Source of the DNA: Reticulitermes speratus | Lineage: Eukaryota; Arthropoda; Insecta; Blattodea; Rhinotermitidae | Assembly: GCA_021186555.1 (NCBI GenBank) | Contig: JAJKFL010000012.1 | Coordinates: forward strand, 2,889,244-2,953,243 | Reading direction: 5' to 3' | DNA: 64,000 bases | Shown here: positions 33,415 to 43,945 of the stretch, piece after piece | How positions within the stretch are numbered: position 1 is the first letter of the stretch | How the letters are laid out: each line of letters begins with the position of its first letter | Notes under the pieces: model-generated | What the model was told of the DNA's origin: nothing | Seen by the model: only the letters and a program-made list of their open reading frames with translations | Databases searched by the model: none | Program-made: the position numbers and the translations under genes

Positions 33415-33880
33415 GTCTTAGCACAGAATTTTTATGTATGTCTTTTTTAGCATATTGTATTGTGCTGTGTATTACATTTTAATGTAGGAAAAGTCATGAG
33501 AGGAGAAGGCGAAAACACTGGCATTAACAAATAGAAGGAACTCTTTGCTGACATGGTGAACATATTTCTGACAGGAACTAAAGGGTGTTTACCTCAGCTC
33601 TGTCATGGGACTAGTTAGTGTACAAGTATAATTTTTATAATTTAAAATAATATGCAGTGTGTGAAATATGTTCATTGTGTTATTATGGTTGATAATGCAC
33701 TACACTGCAGAAATTATATGCTTCGTAGGTCAGAGAAACTGACTTGTCCAAGGTCGATGTAGACTGAATGGATGAATAAATTGAATTGAATAGAATAGAA
33801 TGGAAGAGAAAACAGCTCAATGGGAGAGATTAGTTGGGGGGGCCTAGACATAGGTGGAAAATGTTAACATGAAGATGGAG
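33415..33880 (+). repeat. Segmental duplication, copy B
   Basis: Counterpart of 31010-31510, about 2.4 kb downstream in the same orientation. It carries an extra insertion of low-complexity gaattgaatagaatagaatgg at 33781-33803. Confidence 0.7.
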
Positions 33881-34370
33881 GAAGTGTATTCTGACCGAGA
33901 CGTCGGTACCCACGAGTTAGACTACACGGTCTCATAACTCGGAAGAGTAATTTTGTATGTTAATATTCTGCATTTTCCATTCATTGTATGATTATTACAA
34001 AACAACTGAATACACATATTAGGCGATAAATATACCGTATATGCCGGAGAAAATAGAAGTTAGAATAATATTTCCTAATAAGTGTATTTAGTAGATTTGT
34101 AATAATTTTGAAGTTCGCTGTTTATTTTAGTCCCAATATGAAGGTTGGCGCGCGAAGGAGAGTGTATGGCAAAGGAGGAGGCTGCTTTGCCGATGTCATT
34201 CAACATAGTTCCAGATGTTACCACCATGAGCATGCTTTACCTACAGTCTGATCCTTGCCGGCTACAGTAACGCACATGGCGGTGTAATATTACGTTTCTA
34301 CTCTAGTGAGTGTATTAATCTGTGTTGTGGAGTTTCTCATCACGGATGAGATTACTACGGCAGATCATAC

Positions 34371-34393
34371 ATGGAGGCAGCTCAAGAACCAAG
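34371..34393 (+). CDS. Candidate short first coding exon, product unknown
   Basis: atggaggcagctcaagaacc, then aag|gtaagac: an ATG followed by seven complete codons (MEAAQEP) and a strong splice donor (AAG|GTAAGA). The upstream 150 bp is moderately GC-rich but shows no clear promoter. The exon ends in phase 2, so it cannot be an alternative first exon for the LC3 exon 2 at 52991, which needs phase 1. Chance occurrence of ATG plus donor over 23 bases is quite possible. No function is proposed. Confidence 0.25.
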
Positions 34394-35013
34394 GTAAGAC
34401 TACCAAGAAAATAAAGTTAGGTGTGTAATTTTGTGCATATTTGTACAGTCCTTCGTGGGACGTTAGTCACGGCACTGTACTTTGATTTGTGTTGCTTTAT
34501 AGAATACTGACTATTCTCAGTATCAGAGTATCCAATTGCATATTTCACTGACATGCATTTGTTTAGTCCAAACAATAGTAGATTGTAATATGTTACACCG
34601 TGTTATACGAAAACGAACAACTCGGTCTTTGGACACAGTTTGAAACCAGCGTAATATTCGCGTCGGTGAATATTGGTAAATTTATAGCGTATCGTGTGGG
34701 AGGCAAGTAATGCCCTGCAAATTATAAAACCCTGGAGGTGGGCCTTCGGATGTGTTTGGTTGTCGCTGTCACGGTGGGTGATGCAAAGTCTGGGTTGCCA
34801 CGAACCACGCATCCGTGAATACGTGAAGCATGATTAGTTTCTCCTAAATCGCGCAGGCGTTGACGTCTGATTTCTGTATGATTGTGGTTTGTAATTGCCA
34901 CGAGCGTGATTGTTACGTGATCACGCACGCATAATAACATCGATTTTTTGCCCGCTGTTTTTAGTCGCCTGTTGCATGTCATGCAGACCTGTTCGTAGTA
35001 ACAGGTTGATTTC

Positions 35014-35113
35014 GGCAATGGAATATAAGTCCGTTGTTGATATTTACAGAAAACACCGCAAGCTCTATTACGCATTCACGGAAGGGCTTCGTAAAACTAA
35101 GGCTGAACCGGGG
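35014..35113 (+). CDS. Candidate exon, product unknown
   Basis: From ATG at 35020 the frame reads MEYKSVVDIYRKHRKLYYAF, then TEGLRKTKAEPG: hydrophilic and composed like a genuine helix-rich peptide. It is preceded by acceptor-like cags (after 34983 and near 35003) and followed by ggttatcgg rather than a good donor. There is no recognised family. It lies 1.3 kb upstream of the LC3 start and could belong to a separate gene or be fortuitous. Confidence 0.25.
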
Positions 35114-35523
35114 GAGGTTATCGGCTGTTTAGGGTGGTTTTGATGTGCATTTGTTAGCGTCCTGACCAGTGCACACCTGTGATGCATTGTGCATTCATCA
35201 CATGTGACATGTTGACAGTCACAATGGAACGAACAATCGTTTGTGATCCGTGGTGCATACGTCACATGTACGTTGACGATCGTTTTTGTCCGTAGGGATG
35301 AGTGACTTCCCGCCGACTTTCAAAGTGCTACATTTTTCATTGTGATAAAATTTGGAGTTCCCATTGTGTGTGCTACGTTGGTAGTTACTCGATTAACGGT
35401 AATCTACAGTGTTAATTCGTTATAATCTGGAATTTGACAAACTGTATGGGAACATACAGAATTTGGGTTTAGGTAAATGGCGCCATTCTAATTGTAGTTT
35501 GAAACAGGTCACATTTGCTATGA

Positions 35524-35805
35524 GGAAAAGTGTCGGTGTAGCGTAGTCGGTATGGAGACTGGTACGGGGCTCGAATCCCGGCAGGGGCATGAAGATTTTT
35601 TCTTCTCCAAAACGCCTAGACCTGCTGAGGCCCACCCAGCTACGTATTCAATTGGTACCGGCTATTTCCGGGTGGTAAAGCGGCCGGGGCGTGAAGTTAA
35701 CCACTTTCTATCTAGTTTCGATGTAAGGAATGAGTGGAGCTATTCCGCTACTCCCCCAGTATGCCTTCCTGGCATGGGCAGGGCCATCGTTATCTTTTTA
35801 TAGTA
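35524..35805 (+). mobile_element. SINE S2, near full length
   Basis: Head gtgtagcgtagtcggtatgg, shortened before cggggctcgaatcccggcag, then ttttttcttctccaaaacg, gcccacccagctacgtattc, gtggtaaagcggccggggcg, gaatgagtggagctattccg and the end ggcatgggcagggcc. About 18 bp of the head is missing relative to 42868. Confidence 0.8.
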
Positions 35806-36274
35806 TACAACTTGTGCTAAAACAATATGAGTATGGGCTAAGCCGTGTGGTTTTGGGTTTGTGTTTTGTTGGTGCACAAGGAAATTTTATCGGTGTTCTG
35901 TTTTAATATGGCGACAGATTGATCGCAGTATCAATTCATTGTCAGCCTATATAATGTTATTAATCTTCACAGAAAGGCTGTTCAGAGTGTTTACAAATTT
36001 GTATCCATTTGTATTTTCGTAAACAGAACACTGCCTTCTGGAATGTGACGTGTATTCTGATAGTACTTCTCGGGTAACTGTATCGACCAAATTACACGGC
36101 CTGACATACCAGAAGGCAAGTCTAAATATAAACACAGAATCTTTGAATCGTGTACTAAAAACATGCCCAGACGTTAGCACAATACATAAAAAAGGGCGTT
36201 TGAATGTGGCCTCCACATGTGACGTGTTGAGATACTACGATTATCCAAGGCAACAGGCGGGGGTCCAAGATCGG
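35806..36274. other. No recognisable feature
   Basis: Upstream flank of the LC3 first exon. No repeat was recognised. An open frame from 36050 runs into the 5' UTR but is unsupported. Confidence 0.35.
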
Positions 36275-36422
36275 CCAATCAGGTTTCGAGACGTGGCAGC
36301 TTTGAGGGCGGGATGTTGTATAGCAGGCCGTGGGAGCCGGCAGAACGTTTGTAGGTTTTGTCGTTGCGTTAGTGCTTCCGCAGTTGGACTTGGAAAGGCA
36401 CAGACTGGTTGCATTATTAGTA
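36275..36422 (+). promoter_or_regulatory. Putative TATA-less promoter and 5' UTR of the LC3 gene
   Basis: A CCAAT box lies at 36275-36279 (ggccaatcag) and a GC-box-like gggcggg at 36306-36312, with no TATA box at the usual spacing. The interval between 36312 and the start codon is more GC-rich than its surroundings. The transcription start is not determined. Confidence 0.45.
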
Positions 36423-36495
36423 ATGGAAATCAATTCGTCGCCAAATTTCGAGAGAAAATTTCATATCAAGAGAACGTTCAGGAATAATAGAATGG
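36423..36495 (+). CDS. MAP1LC3: LC3/Atg8-family autophagy protein, coding exon 1
   Basis: This exon encodes 24 residues, MEINSSPNFERKFHIKRTFR then NNRM, plus one base of the next codon, and ends at the donor atgg|gtaagt. LC3 proteins are ubiquitin-like modifiers conjugated to phosphatidylethanolamine on autophagosome membranes. Their first exon codes for an N-terminal basic helix with an F-(K)-x-R-(R/K)-(S/T)-F motif, here FHIKRTF. By itself the exon would be unconvincing. The call rests on phase-1 joining to 52991-53046, whose peptide matches LC3 exon 2 directly. The open frame continues upstream to 36330, but the ATG at 36423 gives the family-typical N-terminal length. Residues from exon 3 (lipidation glycine, most of the ubiquitin fold) are not in the window. 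Confidence 0.72.
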
Positions 36496-36945
36496 GTAAG
36501 TTAAAAAAAATTGTTATTTTTCACGTTTTCATATTGTATTACGTATTGCTAGTCTTATTTGGCTGTGTTGAAGTGAAATGTAAATGAAAAGGCGTGAACG
36601 TAACCAAACTGTATACTTGTATGACTTCGTGATGTCGTCAGGAAGGCAGAGAGAACGACGTATTTGAAGAAGACGTTCTGTTAGGTATTAATGCTGAAGT
36701 CTGAAATGTCACTTCTGTTTTTAAAATATATTGGTACTATTCGTTTGGATGTTTTTATTGACAAGGTCGTAAGTGGTGGTTAGGAGAGCGCAAACAGTAA
36801 TATGGGGCAGTTAATCAAATTAGCCGGCAACCTAACCCTCCATTTCGCCATGTGGTTGCAGTTATTGACCCCGTTACAGAGGGGATGCTAGTCGATTCGC
36901 ACCGACCCAAATTCCGACGTCATGTTTTTTTAGGTGTGTGTGGCT

Positions 36946-37035
36946 GAATCCGTTGTTCTGGGATGTGACGCTGGGTCTCTTGGTAATCGGTTCCCGACGT
37001 TTCGGAGTGCAGTATTCTATCTTCAAGAATTTTAG
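36946..37035 (-). repeat. Hammerhead-like module with companion motif
   Basis: In reverse: ttcttgaagatagaatactg, cactccgaaacgtcgggaac, then ccagcgtcacatcccagaac: the CTGAAGA-like block, GAAACGTCGG and the gcgtcacatcccagaa companion, in the order seen elsewhere. Confidence 0.5.
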
Positions 37036-37694
37036 AAGTCTTTTATTACATAAGGTTCATTTTAAAATCTCCAAACGTGTATGTGCAGCAAACCGGTGTT
37101 TAACAGTAAAACTGTTTATTCTTTGGTGGGACAGGTATCGTATATTAAGCGAGTAAAGGACGAAAATGAGTATTAATTACTAGTACCAATTAGTAGAGCA
37201 GTTAAGTATAATCTTAATTTCTGCAACTTGCATTGTTCGAGGATGGAAGAAAGACAAGAATAATCTTGCCACTGGTTCTTTTTAAAGAAATACATGGAAT
37301 TCCAGTTTCTAAAGTTGTGACTGAAATACACTTGTGCACTGATTGTTATTAGACGTATTTAGAACTGAAAGTGTACGGGTGAAGGTGGAGCTTGTCACTC
37401 CATACTTTTTCTCACTCCCACTGTAAAGTTTCCAGCATATGATGTTTGCCCACGCAGTGTGCACGAATACCGTTACAGCTTAAATGTTGTCTGCGAAATT
37501 TACCAGTGCGTGCGAAGTTCACCAAATCGCTCAAAAAATTCGCCGTCATTCTGATGGTTGAACGTGACCTGAATCCGGCGGGCCGCGGGTTGTCAGTCGC
37601 TTGTCTGTAGGTCCCAGTCAGGACTCACATTGTGTTTATTTAACGACTACTTTGACTAATTGTAAACATTGGAAGGAAGCTGTCGTCACTGGCC

Positions 37695-37760
37695 TTACAG
37701 AGGCACTATCCTAGCATTTACCTGGTGGGACTGAGGAAAAACACGGGAGAGGTACGTCAG
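37695..37760 (-). mobile_element. SINE S4 fragment
   Basis: In reverse: gtttttcctcagtcccacca, ggtaaatgctaggatagtgc, matching the S4 body at 2796-2832. Confidence 0.55.
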
Positions 37761-37984
37761 GATAGCCGGTAACTAGGCATGTGCCTAACAGTTAGGTCCT
37801 AGAGTTACCGGTGCAGTAGCCTGTTGGTTCCGACTTGACGATGGCAGGATCGCCGGTGTTCTGTACACCACATTGCTCTGTGTTCTGGAGGGCAGTGAAG
37901 AAACTTGTTCGGGACATTACTGTGTTTCGTCACCTAGGTAGCGTCTAATGCGAAGGTGGTTATGGATGGGGAAGGACATGACAT

Positions 37985-38112
37985 ATACGTCGCCATCTGT
38001 GTTAAACGTACTATCCCAGAATTACTGTGGAGGGACTGGGAAAAAACAACGTACATTCTAAATTAAAGCAGCCGGTCTGCAACACCGGGTTCGAACCCGT
38101 GGCCCCAGACTT
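37985..38112 (-). mobile_element. SINE S4 with tRNA-like head
   Basis: The reverse strand begins near gtctggggccacgggttcga, acccggtgttgcagaccgg (box-B region), then gttttttcccagtccctcca, cagtaattctgggatagt. The tRNA-like part is decayed. Confidence 0.55.
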
Positions 38113-38210
38113 TGTTAGATCTTAATATTCTCCATATTGTCTGTGCACTCGGCAGTTACTGATGTCAGGCCAACAAAGTGCACTTAGTCAGTTTTCATAT
38201 ATCATCATCA

Positions 38211-38252
38211 TCTACATGTTTCGGCCTTTTCTGAGCCATTGTCGGGGAGAAA
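38211..38252 (-). repeat. Hammerhead-like module (CGAAACATGT type)
   Basis: Reverse: cccgacaatggctcagaaaa, ggccgaaacatgtagatg. It has the same right half as 24156 and 50134; the left CTGATGA block has decayed to CCGACAA. Confidence 0.45.
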
Positions 38253-38636
38253 ACAGACAAGCGATATGTGAAACACGTGCATGTATCGTCGTTAGGAAAT
38301 GCAGCTCGTGTATGTGGAAAATAATAATCGCAAGTTAAAACTTGAAGGATGAAGAAATTGTTGTTAACAAAAGTGTGCTCATTGTGAACACAACAGTTTT
38401 AGTGCAGTATGCAATATACATTCAAACATGTACCGCATGTCTTCAGTCCGGTTGTATGGATGCACTCTCGTTAATTTCGTGAAGTACTGCGTGCTGTTTG
38501 AAGTGAACGCCCTGTACTTGGCTGCAGTTCCGTCCATCCTGAATCACATGTGATTAAGGAGCGCTGGCTTGATAATGATAAGATTAAGGCAGACTCATAA
38601 AACAAAGGCGTCACATGGCCGTAATGGTGACAGAAG

Positions 38637-38667
38637 TTATTGCTGCTGCTGCTGCTGCTGCTGCTGC
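38637..38667 (+). repeat. GCT trinucleotide repeat
   Basis: Nine uninterrupted gct/tgc repeats. The adjacent ORFs read polyalanine or polyserine but have no coding context. Confidence 0.9.
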
Positions 38668-38918
38668 ATTCGCTGACCATTTGGAAGTTCACACAGCTCG
38701 ATTGCTGTTCGTAAATGGTCAGATGTTGCTACGACACTGTCAGCAGGTTCACACTTTGACAGCCTTCCCCGGCCAGGGTGCCGCGAGAAATCTTGCAATA
38801 AGTACATCAACATTTTAAAATACCGCGAAAATTTTCAAATATCCCTGGAAATATCGGGATGTTTTGCGCAGCAGTTCGTAATATGGGGTAACCAACTGCC
38901 TCCGAGATCGTCACTCTT

Positions 38919-39000
38919 CTGGGATGTGGAGCGGCGTTGATAGGTAGTTAGTTACCGACGTCGGTAACTACCTACCTATCAACGCCTCTTACCATCCCAG
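38919..39000. repeat. Palindrome of about 82 bp centred on gacgtc
   Basis: ggcgttgataggtagttagt (from 38933) pairs with actacctacctatcaacgcc (ending about 38985) with one mismatch. Outer arms ctgggatg / catcccag extend to 38919 and 39000 with small bulges. Each arm is the cgtcggtaact ... catcccag half of the hammerhead-like module, joined head to head. Confidence 0.9.
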
Positions 39001-39549
39001 CAGAACGAAGATCCCATTTACACCGCGGCGGAAGCCTGAAGTCACGCAACTGCCGCCTTTTTTTTTCTGGCCTGTAAACATGTTGATAGGCGGGGGTTTG
39101 TGGGGATGTGAAGAGTTATGTTATGAGCTAGTCTTTGGAAGAACGATTGGGAAGCAGTGGATTGTGTTGTGGCGTATGCTGCTGGGATGATTGATCGTTA
39201 TCAAGTTGGGAAGGATGTCGAAGGAAGCTGTGAAGTTCCGGTTCCGTCAGTGTCCTGCTGCTGATTTCGCTGTCTGGCAGTCAGTGCATCGTCCTGATAA
39301 CCGGCAGTGTCACGCACGGTAGGCGTACTGCTTTGTTTCTCGATTAACTAATCACAGTTACGTTACGTTACGTTCCATAGTGCACAAGCCCGCAGTTTGT
39401 TTTCTCTAAGCGTTACTTGAATCATAGTTGTACTGCAGCAGGACCCTACGAAATAGCATCCAGCATTATGTGACGCTGTGTAGCCTGGTAGATAGGGACA
39501 TCCGTATTCAGGGTTTTTCTGCCCTCAAGAACTAGCAGTTGCCGGTAAT
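39001..39549. other. No recognisable feature
   Basis: Intronic sequence with no repeat or exon recognised. Confidence 0.35.
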
Positions 39550-39760
39550 GTGTTCAGTATACACGCAGAGGCAGAAGAGGTTTCTCGTCTCAAAACCGTC
39601 CATACCTGCTCTGGGGCCCATTCAGCCTCCTATCCAAACGGTACCGTGGAATGTTTCCCCCGGGATGGGGTAAAGCTGCCGGGACGTGAAGCTGACTGCT
39701 CACCTCTAGTGTCGAGGTTAAAAATGCATGTAGCTATTTCTCCACTCCCATAGGTCTTAG
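39550..39760 (+). mobile_element. SINE S2, head missing
   Basis: agaagaggtttctcgtctca, gtccatacctgctctggggc, ggtaccgtggaatgtttccc, gccgggacgtgaagctgact, and the end aaaatgcatgtagctatttc. Confidence 0.7.
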
Positions 39761-39928
39761 TTCAAGAACAAACTATATTGGCAGAAGTGGTGTGGGTTAT
39801 TTTGGCGCACTACTGCTTTACATTTGAGTCTGCGTTTCCCACTGTTGAACCCCTAGAATCATGCAGTTCTTCTACTGGGGGCAAATCAGTTTATACCTCG
39901 CAGAAAACACACGTCTCGTTACAAAGAC

Positions 39929-40175
39929 GGATTGGCTAATGCTGTTCAGTGGCCCCTCGATTATCGAGGCTTCACGATCACACTCAGACACACCACACTC
40001 GGTAGGACTCCTCTGGACGAGTGATCAGCCCGACGCAGAGACCTCTACCTGACAACAACACACAACACTCACAAGAGACAGACATCCATGCCCCCGGCGG
40101 GATTCGAACCCACAATCCCAGCAAGCGAACGGCCGCAGACCCACGCCTTAGACTGCGCGGTCACTGGGATCGGCA
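39929..40175 (-). mobile_element. SINE S1, near full length
   Basis: Reverse strand: gccgatcccagtgaccgcgc, agtctaaggcgtgggtctgc, gtgggttcgaatcccgccgg, then the body to gaagcctcgataatcgaggg and the gccaatcc end. No poly-A tail remains. Confidence 0.85.
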
Positions 40176-40480
40176 GAATATATACGTAAATAAAATACAA
40201 GTGGGTCAGATGCAGAGCTGCTTAACGTGATAGTAAGATACACATGTAATTACTGTTGTGATACAGAAGACTGCTGATAAAACTTTGAATGAGGCCTGAG
40301 CGACCCAATTTACCCGTCCGTACGTGATTGCAGTCAGATCACTGAAAATAGGTGACTCCGTCATTACCTTGACCTGGCCGAGGGTAATATTGCAAAGAAA
40401 CTAGCGCCACGTAAGACCCAACTGTACCGTATAACATAAATTATTCCTAAAAGGACTACCAGCCCGTCAGTGTTAGTTCG

Positions 40481-41870
40481 TAACTCTTTAAAGCCCAGTG
40501 GTTACTATATGTACCAGCATGTTTAACATTCAACAATTCTACGTTCTGCCCACACAGTTCTTTTATGTGTTTTGTGTGGATCTCAGAACAAACAGCGATT
40601 ATTTCACTGTACAGCATTAACTGACTGGTTTGTATAACTGAGACGGAGTGTGTTTACTGCGCGGTACGGACTGTATTTATGTGTTTTGTGTGGATCTCAG
40701 AACAAACAGCGGTTATTTCACTGTACAACATTAACTGACTGGTTTGTATAACTGAGACGGAGTGTGTTTACTGCGCGGTACGGACTGTATTTATGTGTTT
40801 TGTGTGGATCTCAGAACAAACGGCGATTATTTCACTGTACAGCATTAACTGAACTGACTGGTTTCTATAACTGAGACGGAGTGTGTTTACTGCGCGGTAC
40901 GGACTGTATTTATGTGTTTTGTGTGGATCTCGGAACAAACAGCGATTATTTCACTGTACAGCATTAACTGACTGGTTTGTATAACTGAGACGGAGTGTGT
41001 TTACTGCGCGGTACGGACTGTATTTATGTGTTTTGTGTGGATCTCAGAACAAACAGCGATTATTTCACTGTACAACATTAACTGACTGTTTTGTATAACT
41101 GAGACGGAATGTGTTTACTGCGCGGTACGGACTGTATTTGTGTGTTTTGTGTGGATCTCAGAACAAACAGCGATTATTTCACTGTACAACATTAACTGAC
41201 TGGTTTGTATAACTGAGACGGAGTGTGTTTACTGCGCGGTACGGACTGTATTTATGTGTTTTGTGTGGATCTCAGAACAAACGGCGATTATTTCACTGTA
41301 CAGCATTAACTGAACTGACTGGTTTGTATAACTGAGACGGAGTGTGTTTACTGCGCGGTACGGACTGTATTTATGTGTTTTGTGTGGATCTCGAACAAAC
41401 AGCGATTATTTCACTGTACAGCATTAACTGACTGGTTTGTATAACTGAGACGGAGTGTGTTTACTGCGCGGTACGGACTGTATTTATGTGTTTTGTGTGG
41501 ATCTCAGAACAAACAGCGATTATTTCACTGTACAACATTAACTGACTGTTTTGTATAACTGAGACGGAGTGTGTTTACTGCGCGGTACGGACTGTATTTA
41601 TGTGTTTTGTGTGGATCTCAGAACAAACAGCGATTATTTCACTGTACAGCATTAACTGACTGGTTTGTATAACTGAGACGGAGTGTGTTTACTGCGCGGT
41701 ACGGACTGTATTTATGTGCTTTGTGTGGATCTCAGAACAAACAGCGATTATTTCACTGTACAACATTAACTGACTGGTTTGTATAACTGAGACGGAGTGT
41801 GTTTACTGCGCGGTACGGACTGAATATTTATATATAATTCGGGTTAATCTTGGTTTGTAAAGGTTTAAAT
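40481..41870 (+). mobile_element. TTAA element with 11 copies of a 114-bp unit
   Basis: Best-preserved large copy. Left end taactctttaaagcccagtg then gttactatatgtaccagcat and gttctgcccacacag. Then 11 units of 114 bp containing tttgtgtggatctcagaaca, attatttcactgtacaacat and tttactgcgcggtacggact. Right end gaatatttatatataattcg, ggttaatcttggtttgtaaa, ggtttaaa. Ends form an inverted repeat of the type CTCTTTAAAG / GTAAAGGTTTAA, compatible with TTAA targeting. Two units 457 bp apart share a 5-bp insertion (attaactgaactgac), showing four-unit block duplication. No ORF for a transposase. Confidence 0.85.
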
Positions 41871-41984
41871 GATACAAGCAAGTGTACCTGACCCATGCAC
41901 GCCGCTATCCATTCGGACCACCAACTCCATGGAGGAGATCTGTTTGGGAAGTTAATAGTCGCCCAGCTGTTGAAAATATTTCCA

Positions 41985-42160
41985 GCCTGTTACTGAACCG
42001 TGGTTCATTACCGTTTTCACGTGAGCCCTTCAGTGGTCTTATACTGGGTCTCTTGAATCTACACATCAAACGTTTCCGCACTATTTGTTCAAGTTTCGTT
42101 TTAATATTATTCTCCCGCCGAAGCCCAGGATTTCAGGTGGCCTTTTCCCTTCAGTTTGCT
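41985..42160 (-). pseudogene. LINE ORF C-terminal remnant
   Basis: In reverse, with frameshifts: NEGKRPPEILGFGG, RIILKRNLNK and, at the far end, a segment matching the RE-NGNE (VNTVMNE) tail. It fits the GKRPLGRP-RRWEDNI-MDL motif of the family at 1610-1842, but is badly decayed. Confidence 0.4.
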
Positions 42161-42254
42161 GACTGGATTTCGTATGTCTCCCATCCATGTTACATGCCCA
42201 TTCATCTCGCCCTTGACATCTTCACCGTAACGTATACTGCGGGCTCTGTCAGCG

Positions 42255-42345
42255 AGGTTAAAGAGGCCGGAACCTGAAACTGACCACTAGCCTGTATCTG
42301 GCGCCGTGGTATAGAATGCGTGGAGCTTTCACACGTGTCTTACAA
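42255..42345 (+). mobile_element. SINE S2 3' fragment, diverged
   Basis: aaagaggccggaacctgaaa, ctgaccactagcctgtatct, ggcgccgtggtatagaatgc, gtggagct: an old copy of the S2 3' half. Confidence 0.5.
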
Positions 42346-42867
42346 GCCTACATCGCGTTGTGCCTAGACACAGGGGAATCTCGAGGGCGGTGACCTCACC
42401 GACGAATGCTGCAGACCGATCGGTCACACACCGGCGCCAGGCTGATGACACTGCACAACATGTTGCTATGTTTTCAGGATTTTGGTACCAGAAGTGTCAT
42501 ATCCATTAGACAATGGCCCGGCCTGCTCACAGAAACCATTTTTTTATCTTGGGATGCCACAAATTGTAGGTACAGTAGAATATCGATGTTCGGGATTTCG
42601 GCCTTTCTTTATCACGCATTTTAATACCGTTCTTTTGACTGTTCGTGACTCGTGACGACGAATCGAGATGAAACCACATGGCTGATTGGCTGATGAGTCG
42701 GCTTCCGTGGCCGTCCTGCTATTTGGCAGCTCACCATCCGCTCATTGAAGCCCTTTCTTATTAAGTGACGCTGATTGCACTCTACGATGTACGGAATGAG
42801 ACACGTCGATTATGTGATGTATTATGTGATTCCAAAAATTGGTTTAAGCTATACTGATTTTTATGTG
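42346..42867. other. No recognisable feature
   Basis: Intronic sequence with nothing supported. Confidence 0.35.
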
Positions 42868-43165
42868 AGCGCCGGGATGGCGTAGTTGGTATAGAGGCTG
42901 GGCTACGGGCTGGACGGTCCGGGGTTCGAATCTCGGCAGGGAGAAGAGACTTCTCTTTTCGAGAACATCCAGACCGGCTCCTGGTACCGATGCGGTTTCC
43001 AATTTAATGGATACCGCGGTTCTTTCCCGGAGATAAAGCGGTCGGGGCGTGACGTTGAACACACACTTCCATCTAGCACCGAGGTTAAGAATGAGTGGAG
43101 CTACATCTCCACTAATCTATATGCCTTCGTGGCGTGGACAGGGTCACGTTACCTACACTTTCGCC
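42868..43165 (+). mobile_element. SINE S2, full-length reference copy
   Basis: gccgggatggcgtagttggt (A-box region), gggctggacggtccggggtt, cgaatctcggcagggagaag (box B and start of body), ttctcttttcgagaacatcc, cggttctttcccggagataa, agcggtcggggcgtgacgtt, gaatgagtggagctacatct and cgtggcgtggacagggtcac. The tRNA identity was not determined. Confidence 0.88.
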
Positions 43166-43373
43166 TTAACATGTAGTTTGTTGCTGTTTGTACAGCGCAT
43201 AGCTTCATGTTTGTTGCCGCTCCTAGCATGTTTGTCCCGCTCCTAGCATGTTTGTCCCTGATTATTGTGCGCATTTCTGTCTGTTTAACTTAGCAGTCAT
43301 GTAGGCCAATGTAAGACTTGCTGTGCTGAGATCCCGTCCGTGACTTGTTATCAGTGACTAAGTCGTTTTTAGG

Positions 43374-43520
43374 CGCGTTCGCAAACTTGCGAAAAGCGAC
43401 TACTAGAATCACCATCTGTCCGTCCGTGTGTCTGTCTACCTGCTTTGAACAACTTGGCTCACTGGACGGATTTTCATGTAATTCGGTATTTGAGTAGTTT
43501 TAGAAAATCTTTCGAGAACA
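43374..43520 (+). repeat. Dispersed repeat shared with 59868-60065
   Basis: gcgttcgcaaacttgcgaaa, agcgactactagaatcacca, tctgtccgtccgtgtg corresponds to gcgttcgcaaaacggttgcg, gaaagcgactgttagttttg, tccgtgtccgtccgc. Unclassified family. Confidence 0.55.
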
Positions 43521-43844
43521 TTCAGGTTTGTGTAATACGGTGCGTGGAGCCAAGTACTGCAGAAATTGAACAAGTGTTAACAATTCAGTAAAGTGCTGAA
43601 ATATTTAAATAAAATTTAAAAATACCCCTACGTCCCTGCGGGGAGGTGGGCTGCAGCCCCCCAGACCCCCCATATGATTGACTACATCTTGAAGAATCCT
43701 CGCTACGTTACTGGTGTGACGTTTCGAAAGTAACGCCTGTGCTACGTCACTGAGCACACTTAGCGACGTCCATTTAGCAGTGTGTTGTGTGTTCGTATTC
43801 TGTGAGGCCTTGTGAATTGTGATATCTTACAGTGTGAGAGGTAC

Positions 43845-43945
43845 AAACGTTTCGGTCCCTGAAGCTGGTGGCTGCCGGTTCACCTGAAACGTCGGTAAAT
43901 TCATACCTTATACACGGCGCCACATTCCAGAAAACAGTGTTCTCT
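43845..43945 (+). repeat. Hammerhead-like module with companion motif
   Basis: ccctgaagctggtggctgcc, ggttcacctgaaacgtcggt: a GGTG/CACC stem precedes TGAAACGTCGG. The companion cacggcgccacattccagaa follows at 43913. Confidence 0.5.

Noticed and set aside
36050..36487. 145-codon ORF overlapping LC3 exon 1
   Set aside because: It lies in a different frame from the LC3 peptide and spans the promoter-like region, with no homology.
34371..36495. 34371 exon as an alternative LC3 first exon
   Set aside because: It ends in phase 2, whereas LC3 exon 2 requires phase 1, so joining would break the frame.
38637..38667. Polyalanine/polyserine coding tract
   Set aside because: A plain GCT microsatellite within an intron, with no coding context.
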